Shown here one piece after another: positions 24,992 to 33,773 of a DNA stretch of 64,000 nt (position 1 is the stretch's first letter; every line of letters starts with the position of its first letter). The stretch lies in assembly GCF_001427795.1 (NCBI RefSeq), contig NZ_LMHJ01000001.1, positions 109,773-173,772 on the forward strand, in the 5' to 3' direction. The notes under the pieces are model-generated. The model had not been told where the DNA came from and ran no database searches. It saw only the letters and a list, made by a program, of their open reading frames with translations. The stretch is from Nocardioides sp. Root682. Its GTDB lineage: Bacteria; Actinomycetota; Actinomycetes; Propionibacteriales; Nocardioidaceae. A program made the position numbers and the translations under genes.

Positions 24992-25067
24992 TATGTCTCG
25001 AGCGGGCTCGGCCCGTGGACCAACCTTCCCGCATTTCCCAACCTCGCAGAAAGCAGAGGCGGCCGCC

Positions 25068-26414
25068 ATGAGCGACAAGTACCAGGGCTTCGTGACCTCC
25101 CCGATCGGCAAGCTGCTCGTCAAGAACCTCGGTCTTCCGAACCCGACCGAGCTCGACCGCTACTCCGACGGCGACCCGCTCGTCCAGGGCACCGTTCTCG
25201 TGGGAGGCACCGGCCGGCTGGCCGAGTCGCTCCCGGGCCTGCTCGACCTGCTTGGCATCGCGTCGAAGACCACCCAGGCCGACGGGGAGAAGCTGAAGGG
25301 CCTCGTCTTCGACGCCACTGGCCTCAAGTCCGCGGCCGACCTGGTCGCGCTGCGCGACTTCTTCACCCCGGTGCTGCGCAGCCTCGAGTCGTGCTCGCGC
25401 GTGATCGTCATCGGTACGCCCCCGGAGCAGACCAAGGGCAGCGAGCGCGTCGCCCAGCGTGCTCTCGAGGGCTTCACCCGCAGCCTCGGCAAGGAGATCG
25501 GCCGCGGCGGCACGGTCCAGCTGGTCTACGTCGCCGAGGGCGAGGAGGCCGCGATCACCAGCAGCCTCGCGTTCTTCCTCTCCCCCAAGTCCGCCTACGT
25601 CTCGGCCCAGGTCGTCCGCGTCGGCGCGCACGGCAAGGCCACGACCACGAGCGTCGAGGACTGGGCCAAGCCGCTGGCCGGCAAGATCGCCCTGGTCACC
25701 GGCGCGAGCCGCGGCATCGGCGAGTCCATCGCCCGCGTGCTGCACCGTGATGGCGCGACCATCGTCGGCGTGGACGTGCCGCAGGCGGCCAGCGAGCTGC
25801 AGAGCCTGATGAACGAGCTGGACGGCGACTGGCTGACCATCGACATCACGGCCAAGGACGCGCCGCAGCGCATCGCGCACCACCTCAAGGAGAAGCACGG
25901 CGGCGTCGACGTCGTCGTCCACAACGCCGGCATCACCCGCGACCGCAAGCTCGCGAACATGTCGCCCAACGAGAAGGGCGACCGCTGGACCTCGGTCATC
26001 GGCGTCAACCTGACCGCTCCCGAGCTGATCACCCGTGAGCTGCTCGACCAGAAGATCATCAACAAGGGCGGCTCCATCATCGGCGTCGCCTCGATCGCCG
26101 GCATCGCGGGCAACGTGGGCCAGACCAACTACGCGGCCTCGAAGGCCGGAGTCATCGGTCTCGTCGACAGCCTCGCCGACGAGCTCAAGGACGGCATCAC
26201 CGTCAACGCGGTCGCCCCGGGCTTCATCATCACGGCGATGACCGCCGCCGTCCCGTTCGCGACCCGCGAGGTCGGACAGCGCCTCAACGCCATGTCGCAG
26301 GGCGGCCTGCCCGTCGACGTCGCCGAGACCATCGCGTGGTACGCCAACCCCGCCTCGTCCGCCGTCAACGGCAACGTGGTCCGCGTCTGCGGCCAGATGA
26401 TGCTGGGTGCCTGA
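25068..26414 (+). CDS. fabG4: High-molecular-weight 3-oxoacyl-ACP/CoA reductase (FabG4-like)
   Basis: A 448-residue NAD(H)-type ketoacyl reductase. Residues 1-200 form the extra flavodoxin-like N-domain that distinguishes FabG4 from ordinary FabG. The C-domain is a classical SDR: TGASRGIG (211-218), HNAG, Ser342 in VASIAG, Tyr355 and Lys359 in QTNYAASKAG. M. tuberculosis FabG4 has nearly the same length (about 454). It reduces 3-ketoacyl-CoA or -ACP to the 3-hydroxy compound. ATG at 25068 was chosen over the longer frame because the N-terminus then matches the family. The htdX-like gene starts 2 bases after its stop. Confidence 0.93.
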   Translation: MSDKYQGFVTSPIGKLLVKNLGLPNPTELDRYSDGDPLVQGTVLVGGTGRLAESLPGLLDLLGIASKTTQADGEKLKGLVFDATGLKSAADLVALRDFFTPVLRSLESCSRVIVIGTPPEQTKGSERVAQRALEGFTRSLGKEIGRGGTVQLVYVAEGEEAAITSSLAFFLSPKSAYVSAQVVRVGAHGKATTTSVEDWAKPLAGKIALVTGASRGIGESIARVLHRDGATIVGVDVPQAASELQSLMNELDGDWLTIDITAKDAPQRIAHHLKEKHGGVDVVVHNAGITRDRKLANMSPNEKGDRWTSVIGVNLTAPELITRELLDQKIINKGGSIIGVASIAGIAGNVGQTNYAASKAGVIGLVDSLADELKDGITVNAVAPGFIITAMTAAVPFATREVGQRLNAMSQGGLPVDVAETIAWYANPASSAVNGNVVRVCGQMMLGA

Positions 26415-26416
26415 CC

Positions 26417-27271
26417 ATGCCTGACTTCGCTCTGCCCGTGATGCTCAAGGCCGCACTGCCTGCGGTCCCCGGCGTGAACCAGCTGCCGGGCGTCAAGAAG
26501 ACCGCGACCGACCTGCCCGACGTCACCCTCGAGCGCAACGACGTCCTGGTCGAGCGCGCGGCGGTGGATCGGTACGCCTCGGTGTGCGGCTTCCCGGTGC
26601 GCGACGTCGCCCCGGTCCCGTACCTGCACATGCTGGCGTTCCCGCTGCACATGCAGCTGATGACCGATGCGAAGTTCCCGTTCCCGGCCATCGGCTCGGT
26701 GCACCTGGAGAACTCCATCACCCAGCACCGGCCGGTCGCGATCGGCGAGACCGTGTCGCTCTCGCTCGTCGCCGCCAACCTGCGGGCCAGCACCAAGGGC
26801 CGTGCGTGGGACATGAACGTCACTGGCGTCGTCGGTGACGAGGTCGTGTGGGAGTCGACGTCGACGTACCTGCGCATCGGCAAGGGCGACAAGGAGAACG
26901 GCGACGCGGGCCTGCAGCTGCAGAGCATCTACGCCAAGGGCCCGGTGTGGAGCGTTCCCGACAACATGGGACGCGTCTACGGCGCCGTGTCCGGTGACCG
27001 GAACCCGATCCACCTCTACCCGCTGACCGCGAAGGCGCTGGGCTTCCCCCGGCACATCGCACACGGCATGTGGAGCAAGGCCCGCTGCATCGCCGCGCTG
27101 GAGAACCGGCTGCCCGACGCGGTCAACGTGTCGGTCGCGTTCAAGAAGCCGATCTTCCTTCCGGGGAAGGTCCAGTTCGGTGCCGAGCGCAACGAGTCCG
27201 GCTACGACTTCACGCTGGTGAACCCGAAGTCGGGCGCACCGCACCTGCTGGGTCGTACGACGGCGCTGTGA
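26417..27271 (+). CDS. htdX: MaoC-family (3R)-hydroxyacyl dehydratase/hydratase (HtdX-like)
   Basis: A 284-residue double-hotdog hydratase. The catalytic hydratase-2 motif YGAVSGDRNPIH is at 188-199, carrying the Asp/His pair; the first hotdog (about 40-155) lacks it, as in HtdX-type enzymes. It interconverts 3-hydroxyacyl and trans-2-enoyl thioesters, following or preceding FabG4 and thiolase. The gene begins two bases after the fabG4 stop and is clearly co-transcribed. In mycobacteria HtdX has been linked to both fatty acid and PHA-type chemistry; the direction here cannot be told from sequence. Confidence 0.9.
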   Translation: MPDFALPVMLKAALPAVPGVNQLPGVKKTATDLPDVTLERNDVLVERAAVDRYASVCGFPVRDVAPVPYLHMLAFPLHMQLMTDAKFPFPAIGSVHLENSITQHRPVAIGETVSLSLVAANLRASTKGRAWDMNVTGVVGDEVVWESTSTYLRIGKGDKENGDAGLQLQSIYAKGPVWSVPDNMGRVYGAVSGDRNPIHLYPLTAKALGFPRHIAHGMWSKARCIAALENRLPDAVNVSVAFKKPIFLPGKVQFGAERNESGYDFTLVNPKSGAPHLLGRTTAL

Positions 27272-27276
27272 CGCCC

Positions 27277-27304
27277 CGTCCGCGCCGCGTCAGCGGTGCG
27301 GACG
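27277..27304. terminator. Hairpin between convergent htdX and tesB genes
   Basis: CGTCCGCGCCGC, loop GTCA, GCGGTGCGGACG: a 12-base stem with one mismatch. It lies just after the htdX stop and overlaps the last codons of the opposing thioesterase gene. Probably a two-way terminator. Confidence 0.6.
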
Positions 27305-28153
27305 GATCAGCCCCTCCTGCGCCACCGTGGCGACGAGGGTTCCGTCCTGGGTGAAGATCCTGCCCAGGGCGAGCCCTCGTCCGCCGCTGGCCGACGGGGA
27401 CTGCTGGTCGTAGAGCCACCACTCGTCGGCCCGGAACGGCCGGTGGAACCAGATCGTGTGGTCCAGTGAGGCCATCTGCACCTTGTCGGGTCCGTTGTCG
27501 GGGTGCGCCGCCAGGGTCGCCCCCAGCAGGGACACGTCGCTGGCGTAGGTGAACGTCGCCAGGTGTTCGATCGGATCGTCAGTCAGTCGACCGTCGACCC
27601 GGATCCACACCTGGGTCCGGGACGGATGCATCGGGTCGGGGTCCAGGCCGTACGCGGAGTTGCCGAGCCAGCGGACGTCGAGCGCTGCCCACTCCGTGCT
27701 GAGGCCGTCGTCGTTGCCGCGTTCCTTCATCAGGTCCATGAGGTTCAGGCCCTCGTCGGGACCCTTCACCTCCGGCATGACGTCCTGGTGCTCCAGCCCG
27801 TCCTCGAGCTTCTGGAAGCTGAGCGACTGGTAGTAGATCGGCCGGCCGTGCTGGCGGGCGAGCACGCGCCGGGTGGCGAACGACTTGCCGTCGCGGATCC
27901 GCTCGACGTCGTAGATGATCGGGACGTTGTAGTCGCCGGCCAGCAGGAAGTACGAGTGCAGCGAGTGCACGTGGAAGCCCTCAGGCACCGTGCGGGAGGC
28001 CGCGATCAGCGCCTGCGCAGCCACCTGGCCGCCGTACACGCGCTGACGGATCGTCTCGGGCTGGGTCCCACGGAACAGGTCGGTGTCGAGCTGCTCCAGA
28101 TCCAGCAGGGCCACCAGCTTGCGGGTCGCCTCACCCATCGTGCGCTCGGTCAC
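27290..28153 (-). CDS. tesB: Acyl-CoA thioesterase II (TesB family)
   Basis: A 287-residue double-hotdog thioesterase releasing free fatty acid and CoA. Seen: RVYGGQVAAQALIAA near residue 38, HSLHSYFLLAGD, FATRRVLARQHG, and in the second hotdog ASLDHTIWFHRPFRADEWWLYD, with the Asp and the later Gln/Ser typical of TesB active sites. GTG at 28153 overlaps the stop of the PAC2 gene (GTGA). It is convergent with the fabG4-htdX operon and probably takes part in the same acyl-CoA pool. Confidence 0.93.
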   Translation of the reverse strand: MTERTMGEATRKLVALLDLEQLDTDLFRGTQPETIRQRVYGGQVAAQALIAASRTVPEGFHVHSLHSYFLLAGDYNVPIIYDVERIRDGKSFATRRVLARQHGRPIYYQSLSFQKLEDGLEHQDVMPEVKGPDEGLNLMDLMKERGNDDGLSTEWAALDVRWLGNSAYGLDPDPMHPSRTQVWIRVDGRLTDDPIEHLATFTYASDVSLLGATLAAHPDNGPDKVQMASLDHTIWFHRPFRADEWWLYDQQSPSASGGRGLALGRIFTQDGTLVATVAQEGLIRPHR

Positions 28154-29121
28154 GCCTGTCCTCCGGTCTCGTCGGGTCGTTCGAGTCCCGCCAGGAACTG
28201 CTCGAACTGCTGACCTATCTCTTCGCCGGTCGGCAACGGCTCGTCGCTCGCGAGCAGGCTGCTGCCCTCGTCCTCGGCGCGGGCGAACGTGTCGTACTGC
28301 TGCTCGAGGGCGGAGACGACCTCCTGGACCTCGGCATTCGCCGACAGGTAGCGCCCGATCTCCTCCTCACGCTCGTCGGCGAGCTCGCGCAGCGCCGTGA
28401 GGTCGATGGTCAGGCGGGCGGCCAGCTCGACCTGCTCCAGCAGGGCGATCGACGCGGGTGGGTACTCCAGCTGGGCGAGGTAGTGCGGCACGTGGGCGAC
28501 GAAGCCCTGCGCGTCGCGGCTCCACTCGCCGAGACGGACCTCCAGCAACGCCTGGGCGCTGCTCGGCACCCGGAGCTCGCCGCGCCAGGGGCTGGTGCCC
28601 TTGAGCAGGTCGGGGTTGTTGGCGTGGTGGGTGATCGCGATCGGACGCGTGTGCGGCACCGCCATCGGGACCGACCCGATCGACACCACCAGGGCGACGT
28701 CGAACCGTTCGACGACCTCCAGCACGGCGCGACAGAACGCCTCCCAGCGGATGTCCGGCTCCGAGCCGTGCAGCAGGAGGTACGGCGACCCGCCCGTGTC
28801 GTGCAGCAGGCGCACCACCAGGCGCGGCGCTTCGTAGCCCTCGTAGTGGTCGCGCGCGAAGGTCATCGGGGGGCGGCGGGCGCGGTAGTCATGCAGCTGG
28901 TCGACGTCGAAGGTCGCGACCACCACTCCCCCGCCCTCCGGCGAGGCCGCACCCGTGCGGACCAGGTGTCGGCAGGCCAGGGCGCCGGCGCTGCCGGCGT
29001 CGAGGAAGCCCTCGAGCGCGACCAGCAGGGGCAGGTCGCTCACACCCTCGAGCTCAGGCACCTCGTCGACGATGTGCACCACGCGCGGAGACGGGCCGGT
29101 GGGCTGCGCAGGAGTGGTCAC
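28150..29121 (-). CDS. PAC2 family protein
   Basis: A 323-residue member of the PAC2 (proteasome assembly chaperone-like, ATP-grasp-associated) family. Seen: LLVALEGFLDAGSAGALA near the N-terminus, DYRARRPPMTF, YLLLHGSEPDIRWEAF, and GSVPMAVPHTRPIAITHHANN, all typical of actinobacterial PAC2 proteins. The C-terminal 70 residues are acidic and helical. Archaeal relatives bind proteasome assembly intermediates; in actinobacteria the role is unsettled. GTG at 29121 is leaderless by appearance (TAGGCT six bases upstream). Coupled to tesB downstream. Confidence 0.87.
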   Translation of the reverse strand: MTTPAQPTGPSPRVVHIVDEVPELEGVSDLPLLVALEGFLDAGSAGALACRHLVRTGAASPEGGGVVVATFDVDQLHDYRARRPPMTFARDHYEGYEAPRLVVRLLHDTGGSPYLLLHGSEPDIRWEAFCRAVLEVVERFDVALVVSIGSVPMAVPHTRPIAITHHANNPDLLKGTSPWRGELRVPSSAQALLEVRLGEWSRDAQGFVAHVPHYLAQLEYPPASIALLEQVELAARLTIDLTALRELADEREEEIGRYLSANAEVQEVVSALEQQYDTFARAEDEGSSLLASDEPLPTGEEIGQQFEQFLAGLERPDETGGQA

Positions 29122-29127
29122 GAGACC

Positions 29128-29133
29128 AGCCTA
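29128..29133 (-). promoter_or_regulatory. -10 box of leaderless PAC2-tesB operon
   Basis: Minus-strand TAGGCT, six bases, then GTG at 29121. Confidence 0.55.
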
Positions 29134-29150
29134 GTGGCGGGGAATCAGGG

Positions 29151-30401
29151 TCAGCGGTCGTAGGTCGTGGTCATCAACGCCACACCCCGCTGGGTGAGCT
29201 GGCTGGACGTGATGCCCAACACACCCTGGAGAGCTTCGGCCTGGTTCGCACCGTCCTCGAGACGGTCGAGAAGGAGCAGCAGCAGGTCCTCGCCGTACGC
29301 GCTGGCGATGTACTCACAGACCCACCACGAGACGGCGTACCACCCCTCGGCGTCGGGCCCCGCGAACTCAGCTTCCCCCGGGAGGTCGACCGCGCCCGCG
29401 CCGACGGACAGCGCACTCGCGGGCAGGCGGCGCTTCGCCGGCGGCAGCGGGCGGACGGAGACGTACTCGGCCAGGCCCTCGTTCAGCCACAGGGGCGCTC
29501 CGCGGCCGCGAGCACCGAGCAGGGCGTGCGTGAGCTCGTGCCGGACGAGGCGCCCGATGACCTGGGGCGTCTCGTCGAGGACTCGCGGATTGATGAACGT
29601 CCGGTACGACGCCACGCCCTTCGCCGGCGTCCGGGCGTCGATCGGCACCGCGATGGTCAGCCCGTCGGCCCGGTCCGGGTCGCCGACCGTCTGGTTCGCC
29701 AGCCCGCGCAGGAAGGTCGGGTCCTGGACGGAGTAGACGACGACCCCGTCCGGTCCGCTGGTGTTGTCGTCGCCGATGACGGCACGCACGTCGTCACGGC
29801 CACTGCTCACCGCGTCCAGCACGTCCCTGGCCGAGTCCTCGGTGTGGTCGTCGAACACGCCCAGGACGCCCACGCGCTCCTCGACCCGCACCGCACCCAG
29901 GTCCCACGGCTGGACGTTGCCCGGATGGTCGGCCTCCCACTGGTAGTCGGAGGTCGAGGAGATCAGCATCTGCTGGCCGTCCTCGGACGGCGTGAACAGG
30001 AACCGGTCGCGCGTCCGCACCGGCGCGGCGTCGTACCCCTGCAGCTGCAGGGCGAGCACCACCTCGGCCCAGTAGTCCTCGGTCCCCTCGACCAGGGTGA
30101 TCGTGTCGGTCAGCACCCGGTAGCGCAGCAGCTCGATCGGCAGCTGCTCGAGGTTGTCGTAGTAGACCTGCTGGTCGGCGACCAGGCCGGTGTCGGCGTG
30201 GTCGAGGGTGCCCCGGAACCGTGCGATGTCGTCACGCTGGAGGGCTGCGGCGCGGGCGTTGACCGTGCTCTGCATGAGCTGGCCGACGTCGGCGAAGGCG
30301 TCTCCGGTGTACGTCGGCGGGGGCAGGTCGTCCGAGCAGGCGGTGAGGGAGAGCAGGCCCACGCAGGTCAGGAACAGCAGCGACCGCAGGGCGTCGCGCA
30401 C
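29151..30401 (-). CDS. Putative lipoprotein metallopeptidase (HExxH, peptidase MA-like)
   Basis: A 416-residue exported lipoprotein: signal peptide with lipobox LTAC near residue 22, then an NTF2-like alpha/beta region (about 45-170) and a C-terminal gluzincin-like domain with RHELTHALLGARG and WLNEGLAEYVS, giving HExxH plus the downstream glutamate that completes a zinc site. It therefore looks like an active cell-surface metallopeptidase of the peptidase MA superfamily. GTG at 30401 puts the signal peptide at the N-terminus; the frame is open further upstream into dxs. It follows dxs by 34 bases. The substrate is unknown. Confidence 0.78.
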   Translation of the reverse strand: MRDALRSLLFLTCVGLLSLTACSDDLPPPTYTGDAFADVGQLMQSTVNARAAALQRDDIARFRGTLDHADTGLVADQQVYYDNLEQLPIELLRYRVLTDTITLVEGTEDYWAEVVLALQLQGYDAAPVRTRDRFLFTPSEDGQQMLISSTSDYQWEADHPGNVQPWDLGAVRVEERVGVLGVFDDHTEDSARDVLDAVSSGRDDVRAVIGDDNTSGPDGVVVYSVQDPTFLRGLANQTVGDPDRADGLTIAVPIDARTPAKGVASYRTFINPRVLDETPQVIGRLVRHELTHALLGARGRGAPLWLNEGLAEYVSVRPLPPAKRRLPASALSVGAGAVDLPGEAEFAGPDAEGWYAVSWWVCEYIASAYGEDLLLLLLDRLEDGANQAEALQGVLGITSSQLTQRGVALMTTTYDR

Positions 30402-30435
30402 CGGACCCCGGCGACGCGACGGACTGCGGTCGGGG

Positions 30436-32346
30436 TCAGCGCTTCCCGTCCACATCGAGCAGCGTCCGACCCTCCACCGCCGGCTCGGCAGTGATGTCGT
30501 GCAGCACGTCGAGCGCAATGGTGGAGGCGGTGAGACCGATCCGTTCGAGGATCGCGGCCCGCTTCGCGTGGGTGAGGAACTCCTGCGGGATGCCGTGCAG
30601 GCGCACCGGGGTCCGAACGCCGGCGTCATTGAGGGTCTGCAGCAGCACCGAGCCGACACCGCCGACCCGGCCGTTGTCCTCGATGGTCACGACGCGCCGG
30701 TGGTTGCGCGCCAGGTCGATCAGGGCGGGATCGACGGGCTTGACCCAGCGCGGATCGACGACGGTCACGCCGATCCCCTGCGCCATCAGGCGCGCGGCGA
30801 CGTCGACAGCGAGCGTGGCCATCGAGCCGACCGAGACGATCAGCACGTCGCGAGCGCCTTCGCGGACCAGGACGTCACAGCCACCGGCCTTGCCGACGGC
30901 CGCGATGTCGTCGGGCGGCGGCCCCTTCGGGAACCGGACGACCGTCGGTGCGTCGGCGACCTCGACGGCCTCGTCGAGCAGCTCACGCATCCGGGTGACG
31001 TCGCGCGGTGCAGCCAGCCGGAGGCCCGGCACCACCTGCAGGATCGACATGTCCCACATGCCGTTGTGGCTCGCACCGTCGTCACCGGTCACACCGGAGC
31101 GGTCGAGCACGAACGTGACGCCGCACTTGTGCAGCGCCACGTCCATCAGGACCTGGTCGAACGCGCGGTTGAGGAAGGTCGCGTAGACCGCGAACACCGG
31201 GTGCAGGCCGCCCATGGCGAGTCCAGCGGCCGAGGTCGCGGCGTGCTGCTCGGCGATGCCGACGTCGAAGAACCGGTCCGGGAACCGGGTCTGGAACTGG
31301 TCGAGGCCGACCGGGTGCGTCATCGCGGCGGTGATGGCCACGACGTCGGGACGACGCTCGCCGATCCCGACGATGTGGTCGGCGAAGTGGTCGGTCCAGA
31401 TCCGGCCCTTGGGCTTCTCGATGCCGGTCTGCACGTCGAACGGGCCGGGCGCATGGAACTGGTCGGCCTCGTGCCGCTCCGCCGGGTCGTAGCCGAAGCC
31501 CTTGCGGGTGATGGCGTGCACGATGACAGGCCCACCGAAGCGCTTGGCCTGGCTCAGCGCCTGCTCCATGGCGCCGCGGTCGTGGCCGTCGACGGGGCCG
31601 ACGTACTTCAGGCCGAGGTCCTCGAACAGGCCCTGCGGAGCCAGCGCGTCCTTGAGGCCCTTCTTGACCGCGTGCAGGGCGTCGTACGCCGCCGGACCGA
31701 CGCCGGGCACGGCGTTGAGGCGGCGCCGGGCGACGTCGAGGACCTGCTCGTAGCGGGGGTTGGTGCGCAGGCTGGTCAGCGCGGTGGCCAGGCCACCGAT
31801 GGTCGGCGTGTAGGAACGGCCGTTGTCGTTGACCACGATCACCAGGCGGCTGCCGTGCTGGATGGCGATGTTGTTGAGCGCCTCCCAGGCCATGCCCCCC
31901 GTGAGGGCGCCGTCGCCGATCACGGCGACGACGTGGCGGTCCTCGCCACGGATGGCGTAGGCCTTGGCGAGGCCGTCGGCGTAGCTGAGCGCGGTCGACG
32001 CGTGGGAGTTCTCCACCAGGTCGTGCTCTGACTCCTCCTGGCTGGGGTAACCGCTGAGACCGCCCTCGCGTCGCAGGGTGTCGAACGTCGCGGCGCGGCC
32101 GGTCACGAGCTTGTGCACGTAGGACTGGTGACCGGTGTCGAAGACGACCTTGTCGCGCGGCGAGTCGAAGACGCGGTGGATCGCGAGGGTGAGCTCGACG
32201 ACGCCGAGATTGGGGCCGAGGTGTCCCGTGTTGGTCGCGACCGTCCGGATGAGGAGGTCGCGGATCTCGGCGGCCAACTGGGTCAGCTCGTCCTCGGAGA
32301 GGGTCCGCAGGTCACGCGGGCCGGAGATCTTGTCGAGGACAGCCAT
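30436..32346 (-). CDS. dxs: 1-deoxy-D-xylulose-5-phosphate synthase
   Basis: A 636-residue thiamine diphosphate enzyme making DXP from pyruvate and glyceraldehyde 3-phosphate, the entry step of the MEP isoprenoid pathway. Seen: [10 protein letters not shown], the TPP motif [16 protein letters not shown] (from residue 144), DGHDRGAME, the transketolase pyrimidine-binding stretch [18 protein letters not shown], and the C-terminal [10 protein letters not shown]. The length is standard. ATG at 32346 is leaderless by appearance: TAGACT ends seven bases before it and overlaps the stop codon of the upstream gene. Confidence 0.98.
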   Translation of the reverse strand: MAVLDKISGPRDLRTLSEDELTQLAAEIRDLLIRTVATNTGHLGPNLGVVELTLAIHRVFDSPRDKVVFDTGHQSYVHKLVTGRAATFDTLRREGGLSGYPSQEESEHDLVENSHASTALSYADGLAKAYAIRGEDRHVVAVIGDGALTGGMAWEALNNIAIQHGSRLVIVVNDNGRSYTPTIGGLATALTSLRTNPRYEQVLDVARRRLNAVPGVGPAAYDALHAVKKGLKDALAPQGLFEDLGLKYVGPVDGHDRGAMEQALSQAKRFGGPVIVHAITRKGFGYDPAERHEADQFHAPGPFDVQTGIEKPKGRIWTDHFADHIVGIGERRPDVVAITAAMTHPVGLDQFQTRFPDRFFDVGIAEQHAATSAAGLAMGGLHPVFAVYATFLNRAFDQVLMDVALHKCGVTFVLDRSGVTGDDGASHNGMWDMSILQVVPGLRLAAPRDVTRMRELLDEAVEVADAPTVVRFPKGPPPDDIAAVGKAGGCDVLVREGARDVLIVSVGSMATLAVDVAARLMAQGIGVTVVDPRWVKPVDPALIDLARNHRRVVTIEDNGRVGGVGSVLLQTLNDAGVRTPVRLHGIPQEFLTHAKRAAILERIGLTASTIALDVLHDITAEPAVEGRTLLDVDGKR

Positions 32347-32353
32347 GGTGGGA

Positions 32354-32359
32354 AGTCTA
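32354..32359 (-). promoter_or_regulatory. -10 box of leaderless dxs
   Basis: Minus-strand TAGACT, seven bases, then ATG. It suggests dxs has its own promoter inside the end of the preceding gene. Confidence 0.55.
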
Positions 32360-33325
32360 GGCCGTGGTGGTTGTGATTGCGGAAAGGTCGACGCACGCCA
32401 CGGCGGCCTCGTGCAGGCTGCCCATCCACAACATTCCCTCGTGCTCCCGCACCCCCGTCACCATGTGGTACGACGCCCCGTGGTCGCCCGGACGAAGGTT
32501 CACGTCGTGCACGAGACGGCCTCCGTCGTCGTACGCGACGACCCGAACGGTCTGCTTGGGCTTGGGTTGCAGCGCATCAGGCAGCAGGGTGACGAGCTTG
32601 CGCAGCCGCATCGGGCTGCGCTGGACGCGCTCGACGAGCGGGTCGACCGGGCTGGCGATCGTGATCCAGATCAGACCGTCGGAGCCGCGCGCGATGTTGT
32701 CGGGGTAGCCGGGCAGGTCGCTGCAGAGCAGGTCCTGCTTGCCCTTGTCGGGGCCGCTGATCCAGAACCGGACCACGGTGCGCGCGCCCGTCTCGGCGAC
32801 GCACACGAAGTCCTCGGCGGCCGAGAGCGCGACGCCGTTGGCGAAGGCGAGACCGGTGACGGCGGTGGTGATCGTGCCGTCCGGGTCGCGCCGGAGCAGC
32901 CGGCCGGTACGGGTGTTGCGGACGAAGTCGTGCTTCCACTGGTGGATGCCGAACTGTGTGGACGAGTCGGACCACCACAGGGTGCCGTCGGACGCGATGG
33001 CCGCGTTGTTGCAGAACTTCATCGGTACGCCGTCGACGTCGGCCGTGATCGGTTCGATCTCACCCGACGCGGGGTCGACCCACAGCAGCCCGCGGTTCGC
33101 GTCGCACACCAGCAGACGCCCGTCAGGCGACCACTCCAGTCCCAGCGGACGTCCGCCGGTGTTGGCCACGCGGTCGATCCGCGCACCGTCCGGGGAGATC
33201 CGGAAGATCGCACCGTCCTCGGTGCCGGTGAAGACACAGCCGGCGTCCGGCCCCGAGGTGGCGACGACGACGTCCTCGGCTCCGGGGCCGGGGACAGGGA
33301 CGACGGTGAAGGCGGGACCGGTCAA
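32357..33325 (-). CDS. SMP-30/gluconolactonase or strictosidine synthase-like beta-propeller protein
   Basis: A 322-residue six-bladed propeller of the SMP-30/strictosidine-synthase-like superfamily. Blade signatures seen are [77 protein letters not shown] and [21 protein letters not shown], where conserved Asn/Asp residues line the metal or substrate channel. Family members hydrolyse lactones or esters. No signal peptide is seen. TTG at 33325 overlaps the NUDIX stop (TTGA), which fits coupled translation and is the only start that keeps the first blade without running into the NUDIX frame. The substrate is unknown. Confidence 0.8.
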   Translation of the reverse strand: MTGPAFTVVPVPGPGAEDVVVATSGPDAGCVFTGTEDGAIFRISPDGARIDRVANTGGRPLGLEWSPDGRLLVCDANRGLLWVDPASGEIEPITADVDGVPMKFCNNAAIASDGTLWWSDSSTQFGIHQWKHDFVRNTRTGRLLRRDPDGTITTAVTGLAFANGVALSAAEDFVCVAETGARTVVRFWISGPDKGKQDLLCSDLPGYPDNIARGSDGLIWITIASPVDPLVERVQRSPMRLRKLVTLLPDALQPKPKQTVRVVAYDDGGRLVHDVNLRPGDHGASYHMVTGVREHEGMLWMGSLHEAAVACVDLSAITTTTA

Positions 33326-33759
33326 GGGAGCAGCTCCTGGTAGAAGTTCGAGTTGAAGAAGTCGGGCAGGACCTGGGCCGCACTCGCGCCGAGCGGCAGG
33401 TGCGGGATCCGGTCGGGATCGACGAAGACGATCTGCCGGCCCTCGCCGACGGTGATGTCCGCATCGGTCGCGTGGGTCAGGGCGACGTAGACCCGAACGA
33501 TGTCCTCGGTGCCGTAGCCCTCGTGGAACACCGTTGTCTCCCGCCACAGCGTCAGTTCGGGCTCGGCCATGCGGATGCCGGTCTCCTCCTCGAGCTCACG
33601 GTAGGCCGCCTTGTCGGGGTGCTCCCCCTCGTCGACGTGGCCGCCCACGAAGCCCCACCGTTCCGGGTCGATCACCGGGTGTTCGTCGCGCTCCTGCAGC
33701 AGGATCCAGCCACGGGAGTCGACCAGGATGATCGAAGCGAACTGGTGCACGCGCGCCAC
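33322..33759 (-). CDS. NUDIX hydrolase
   Basis: A 145-residue hydrolase of nucleoside diphosphate derivatives. The Nudix box is complete: GGHVDEGEHPDKAAYRELEE followed by ETGI (about residues 39-61), with the REXXEE metal ligands. The N-terminal strand ASIILVDSRGWILLQERDE is typical of 8-oxo-dGTPase or ADP-sugar type enzymes, but the substrate cannot be named. Start GTG at 33759 gives the full domain; GTG at 33750, nine bases after a GATACG element, is possible. It is coupled to the propeller gene downstream and follows the methyltransferase gene by 14 bases. Confidence 0.93.
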   Translation of the reverse strand: MARVHQFASIILVDSRGWILLQERDEHPVIDPERWGFVGGHVDEGEHPDKAAYRELEEETGIRMAEPELTLWRETTVFHEGYGTEDIVRVYVALTHATDADITVGEGRQIVFVDPDRIPHLPLGASAAQVLPDFFNSNFYQELLP

Positions 33760-33773
33760 CGTATCGGGTCAGT

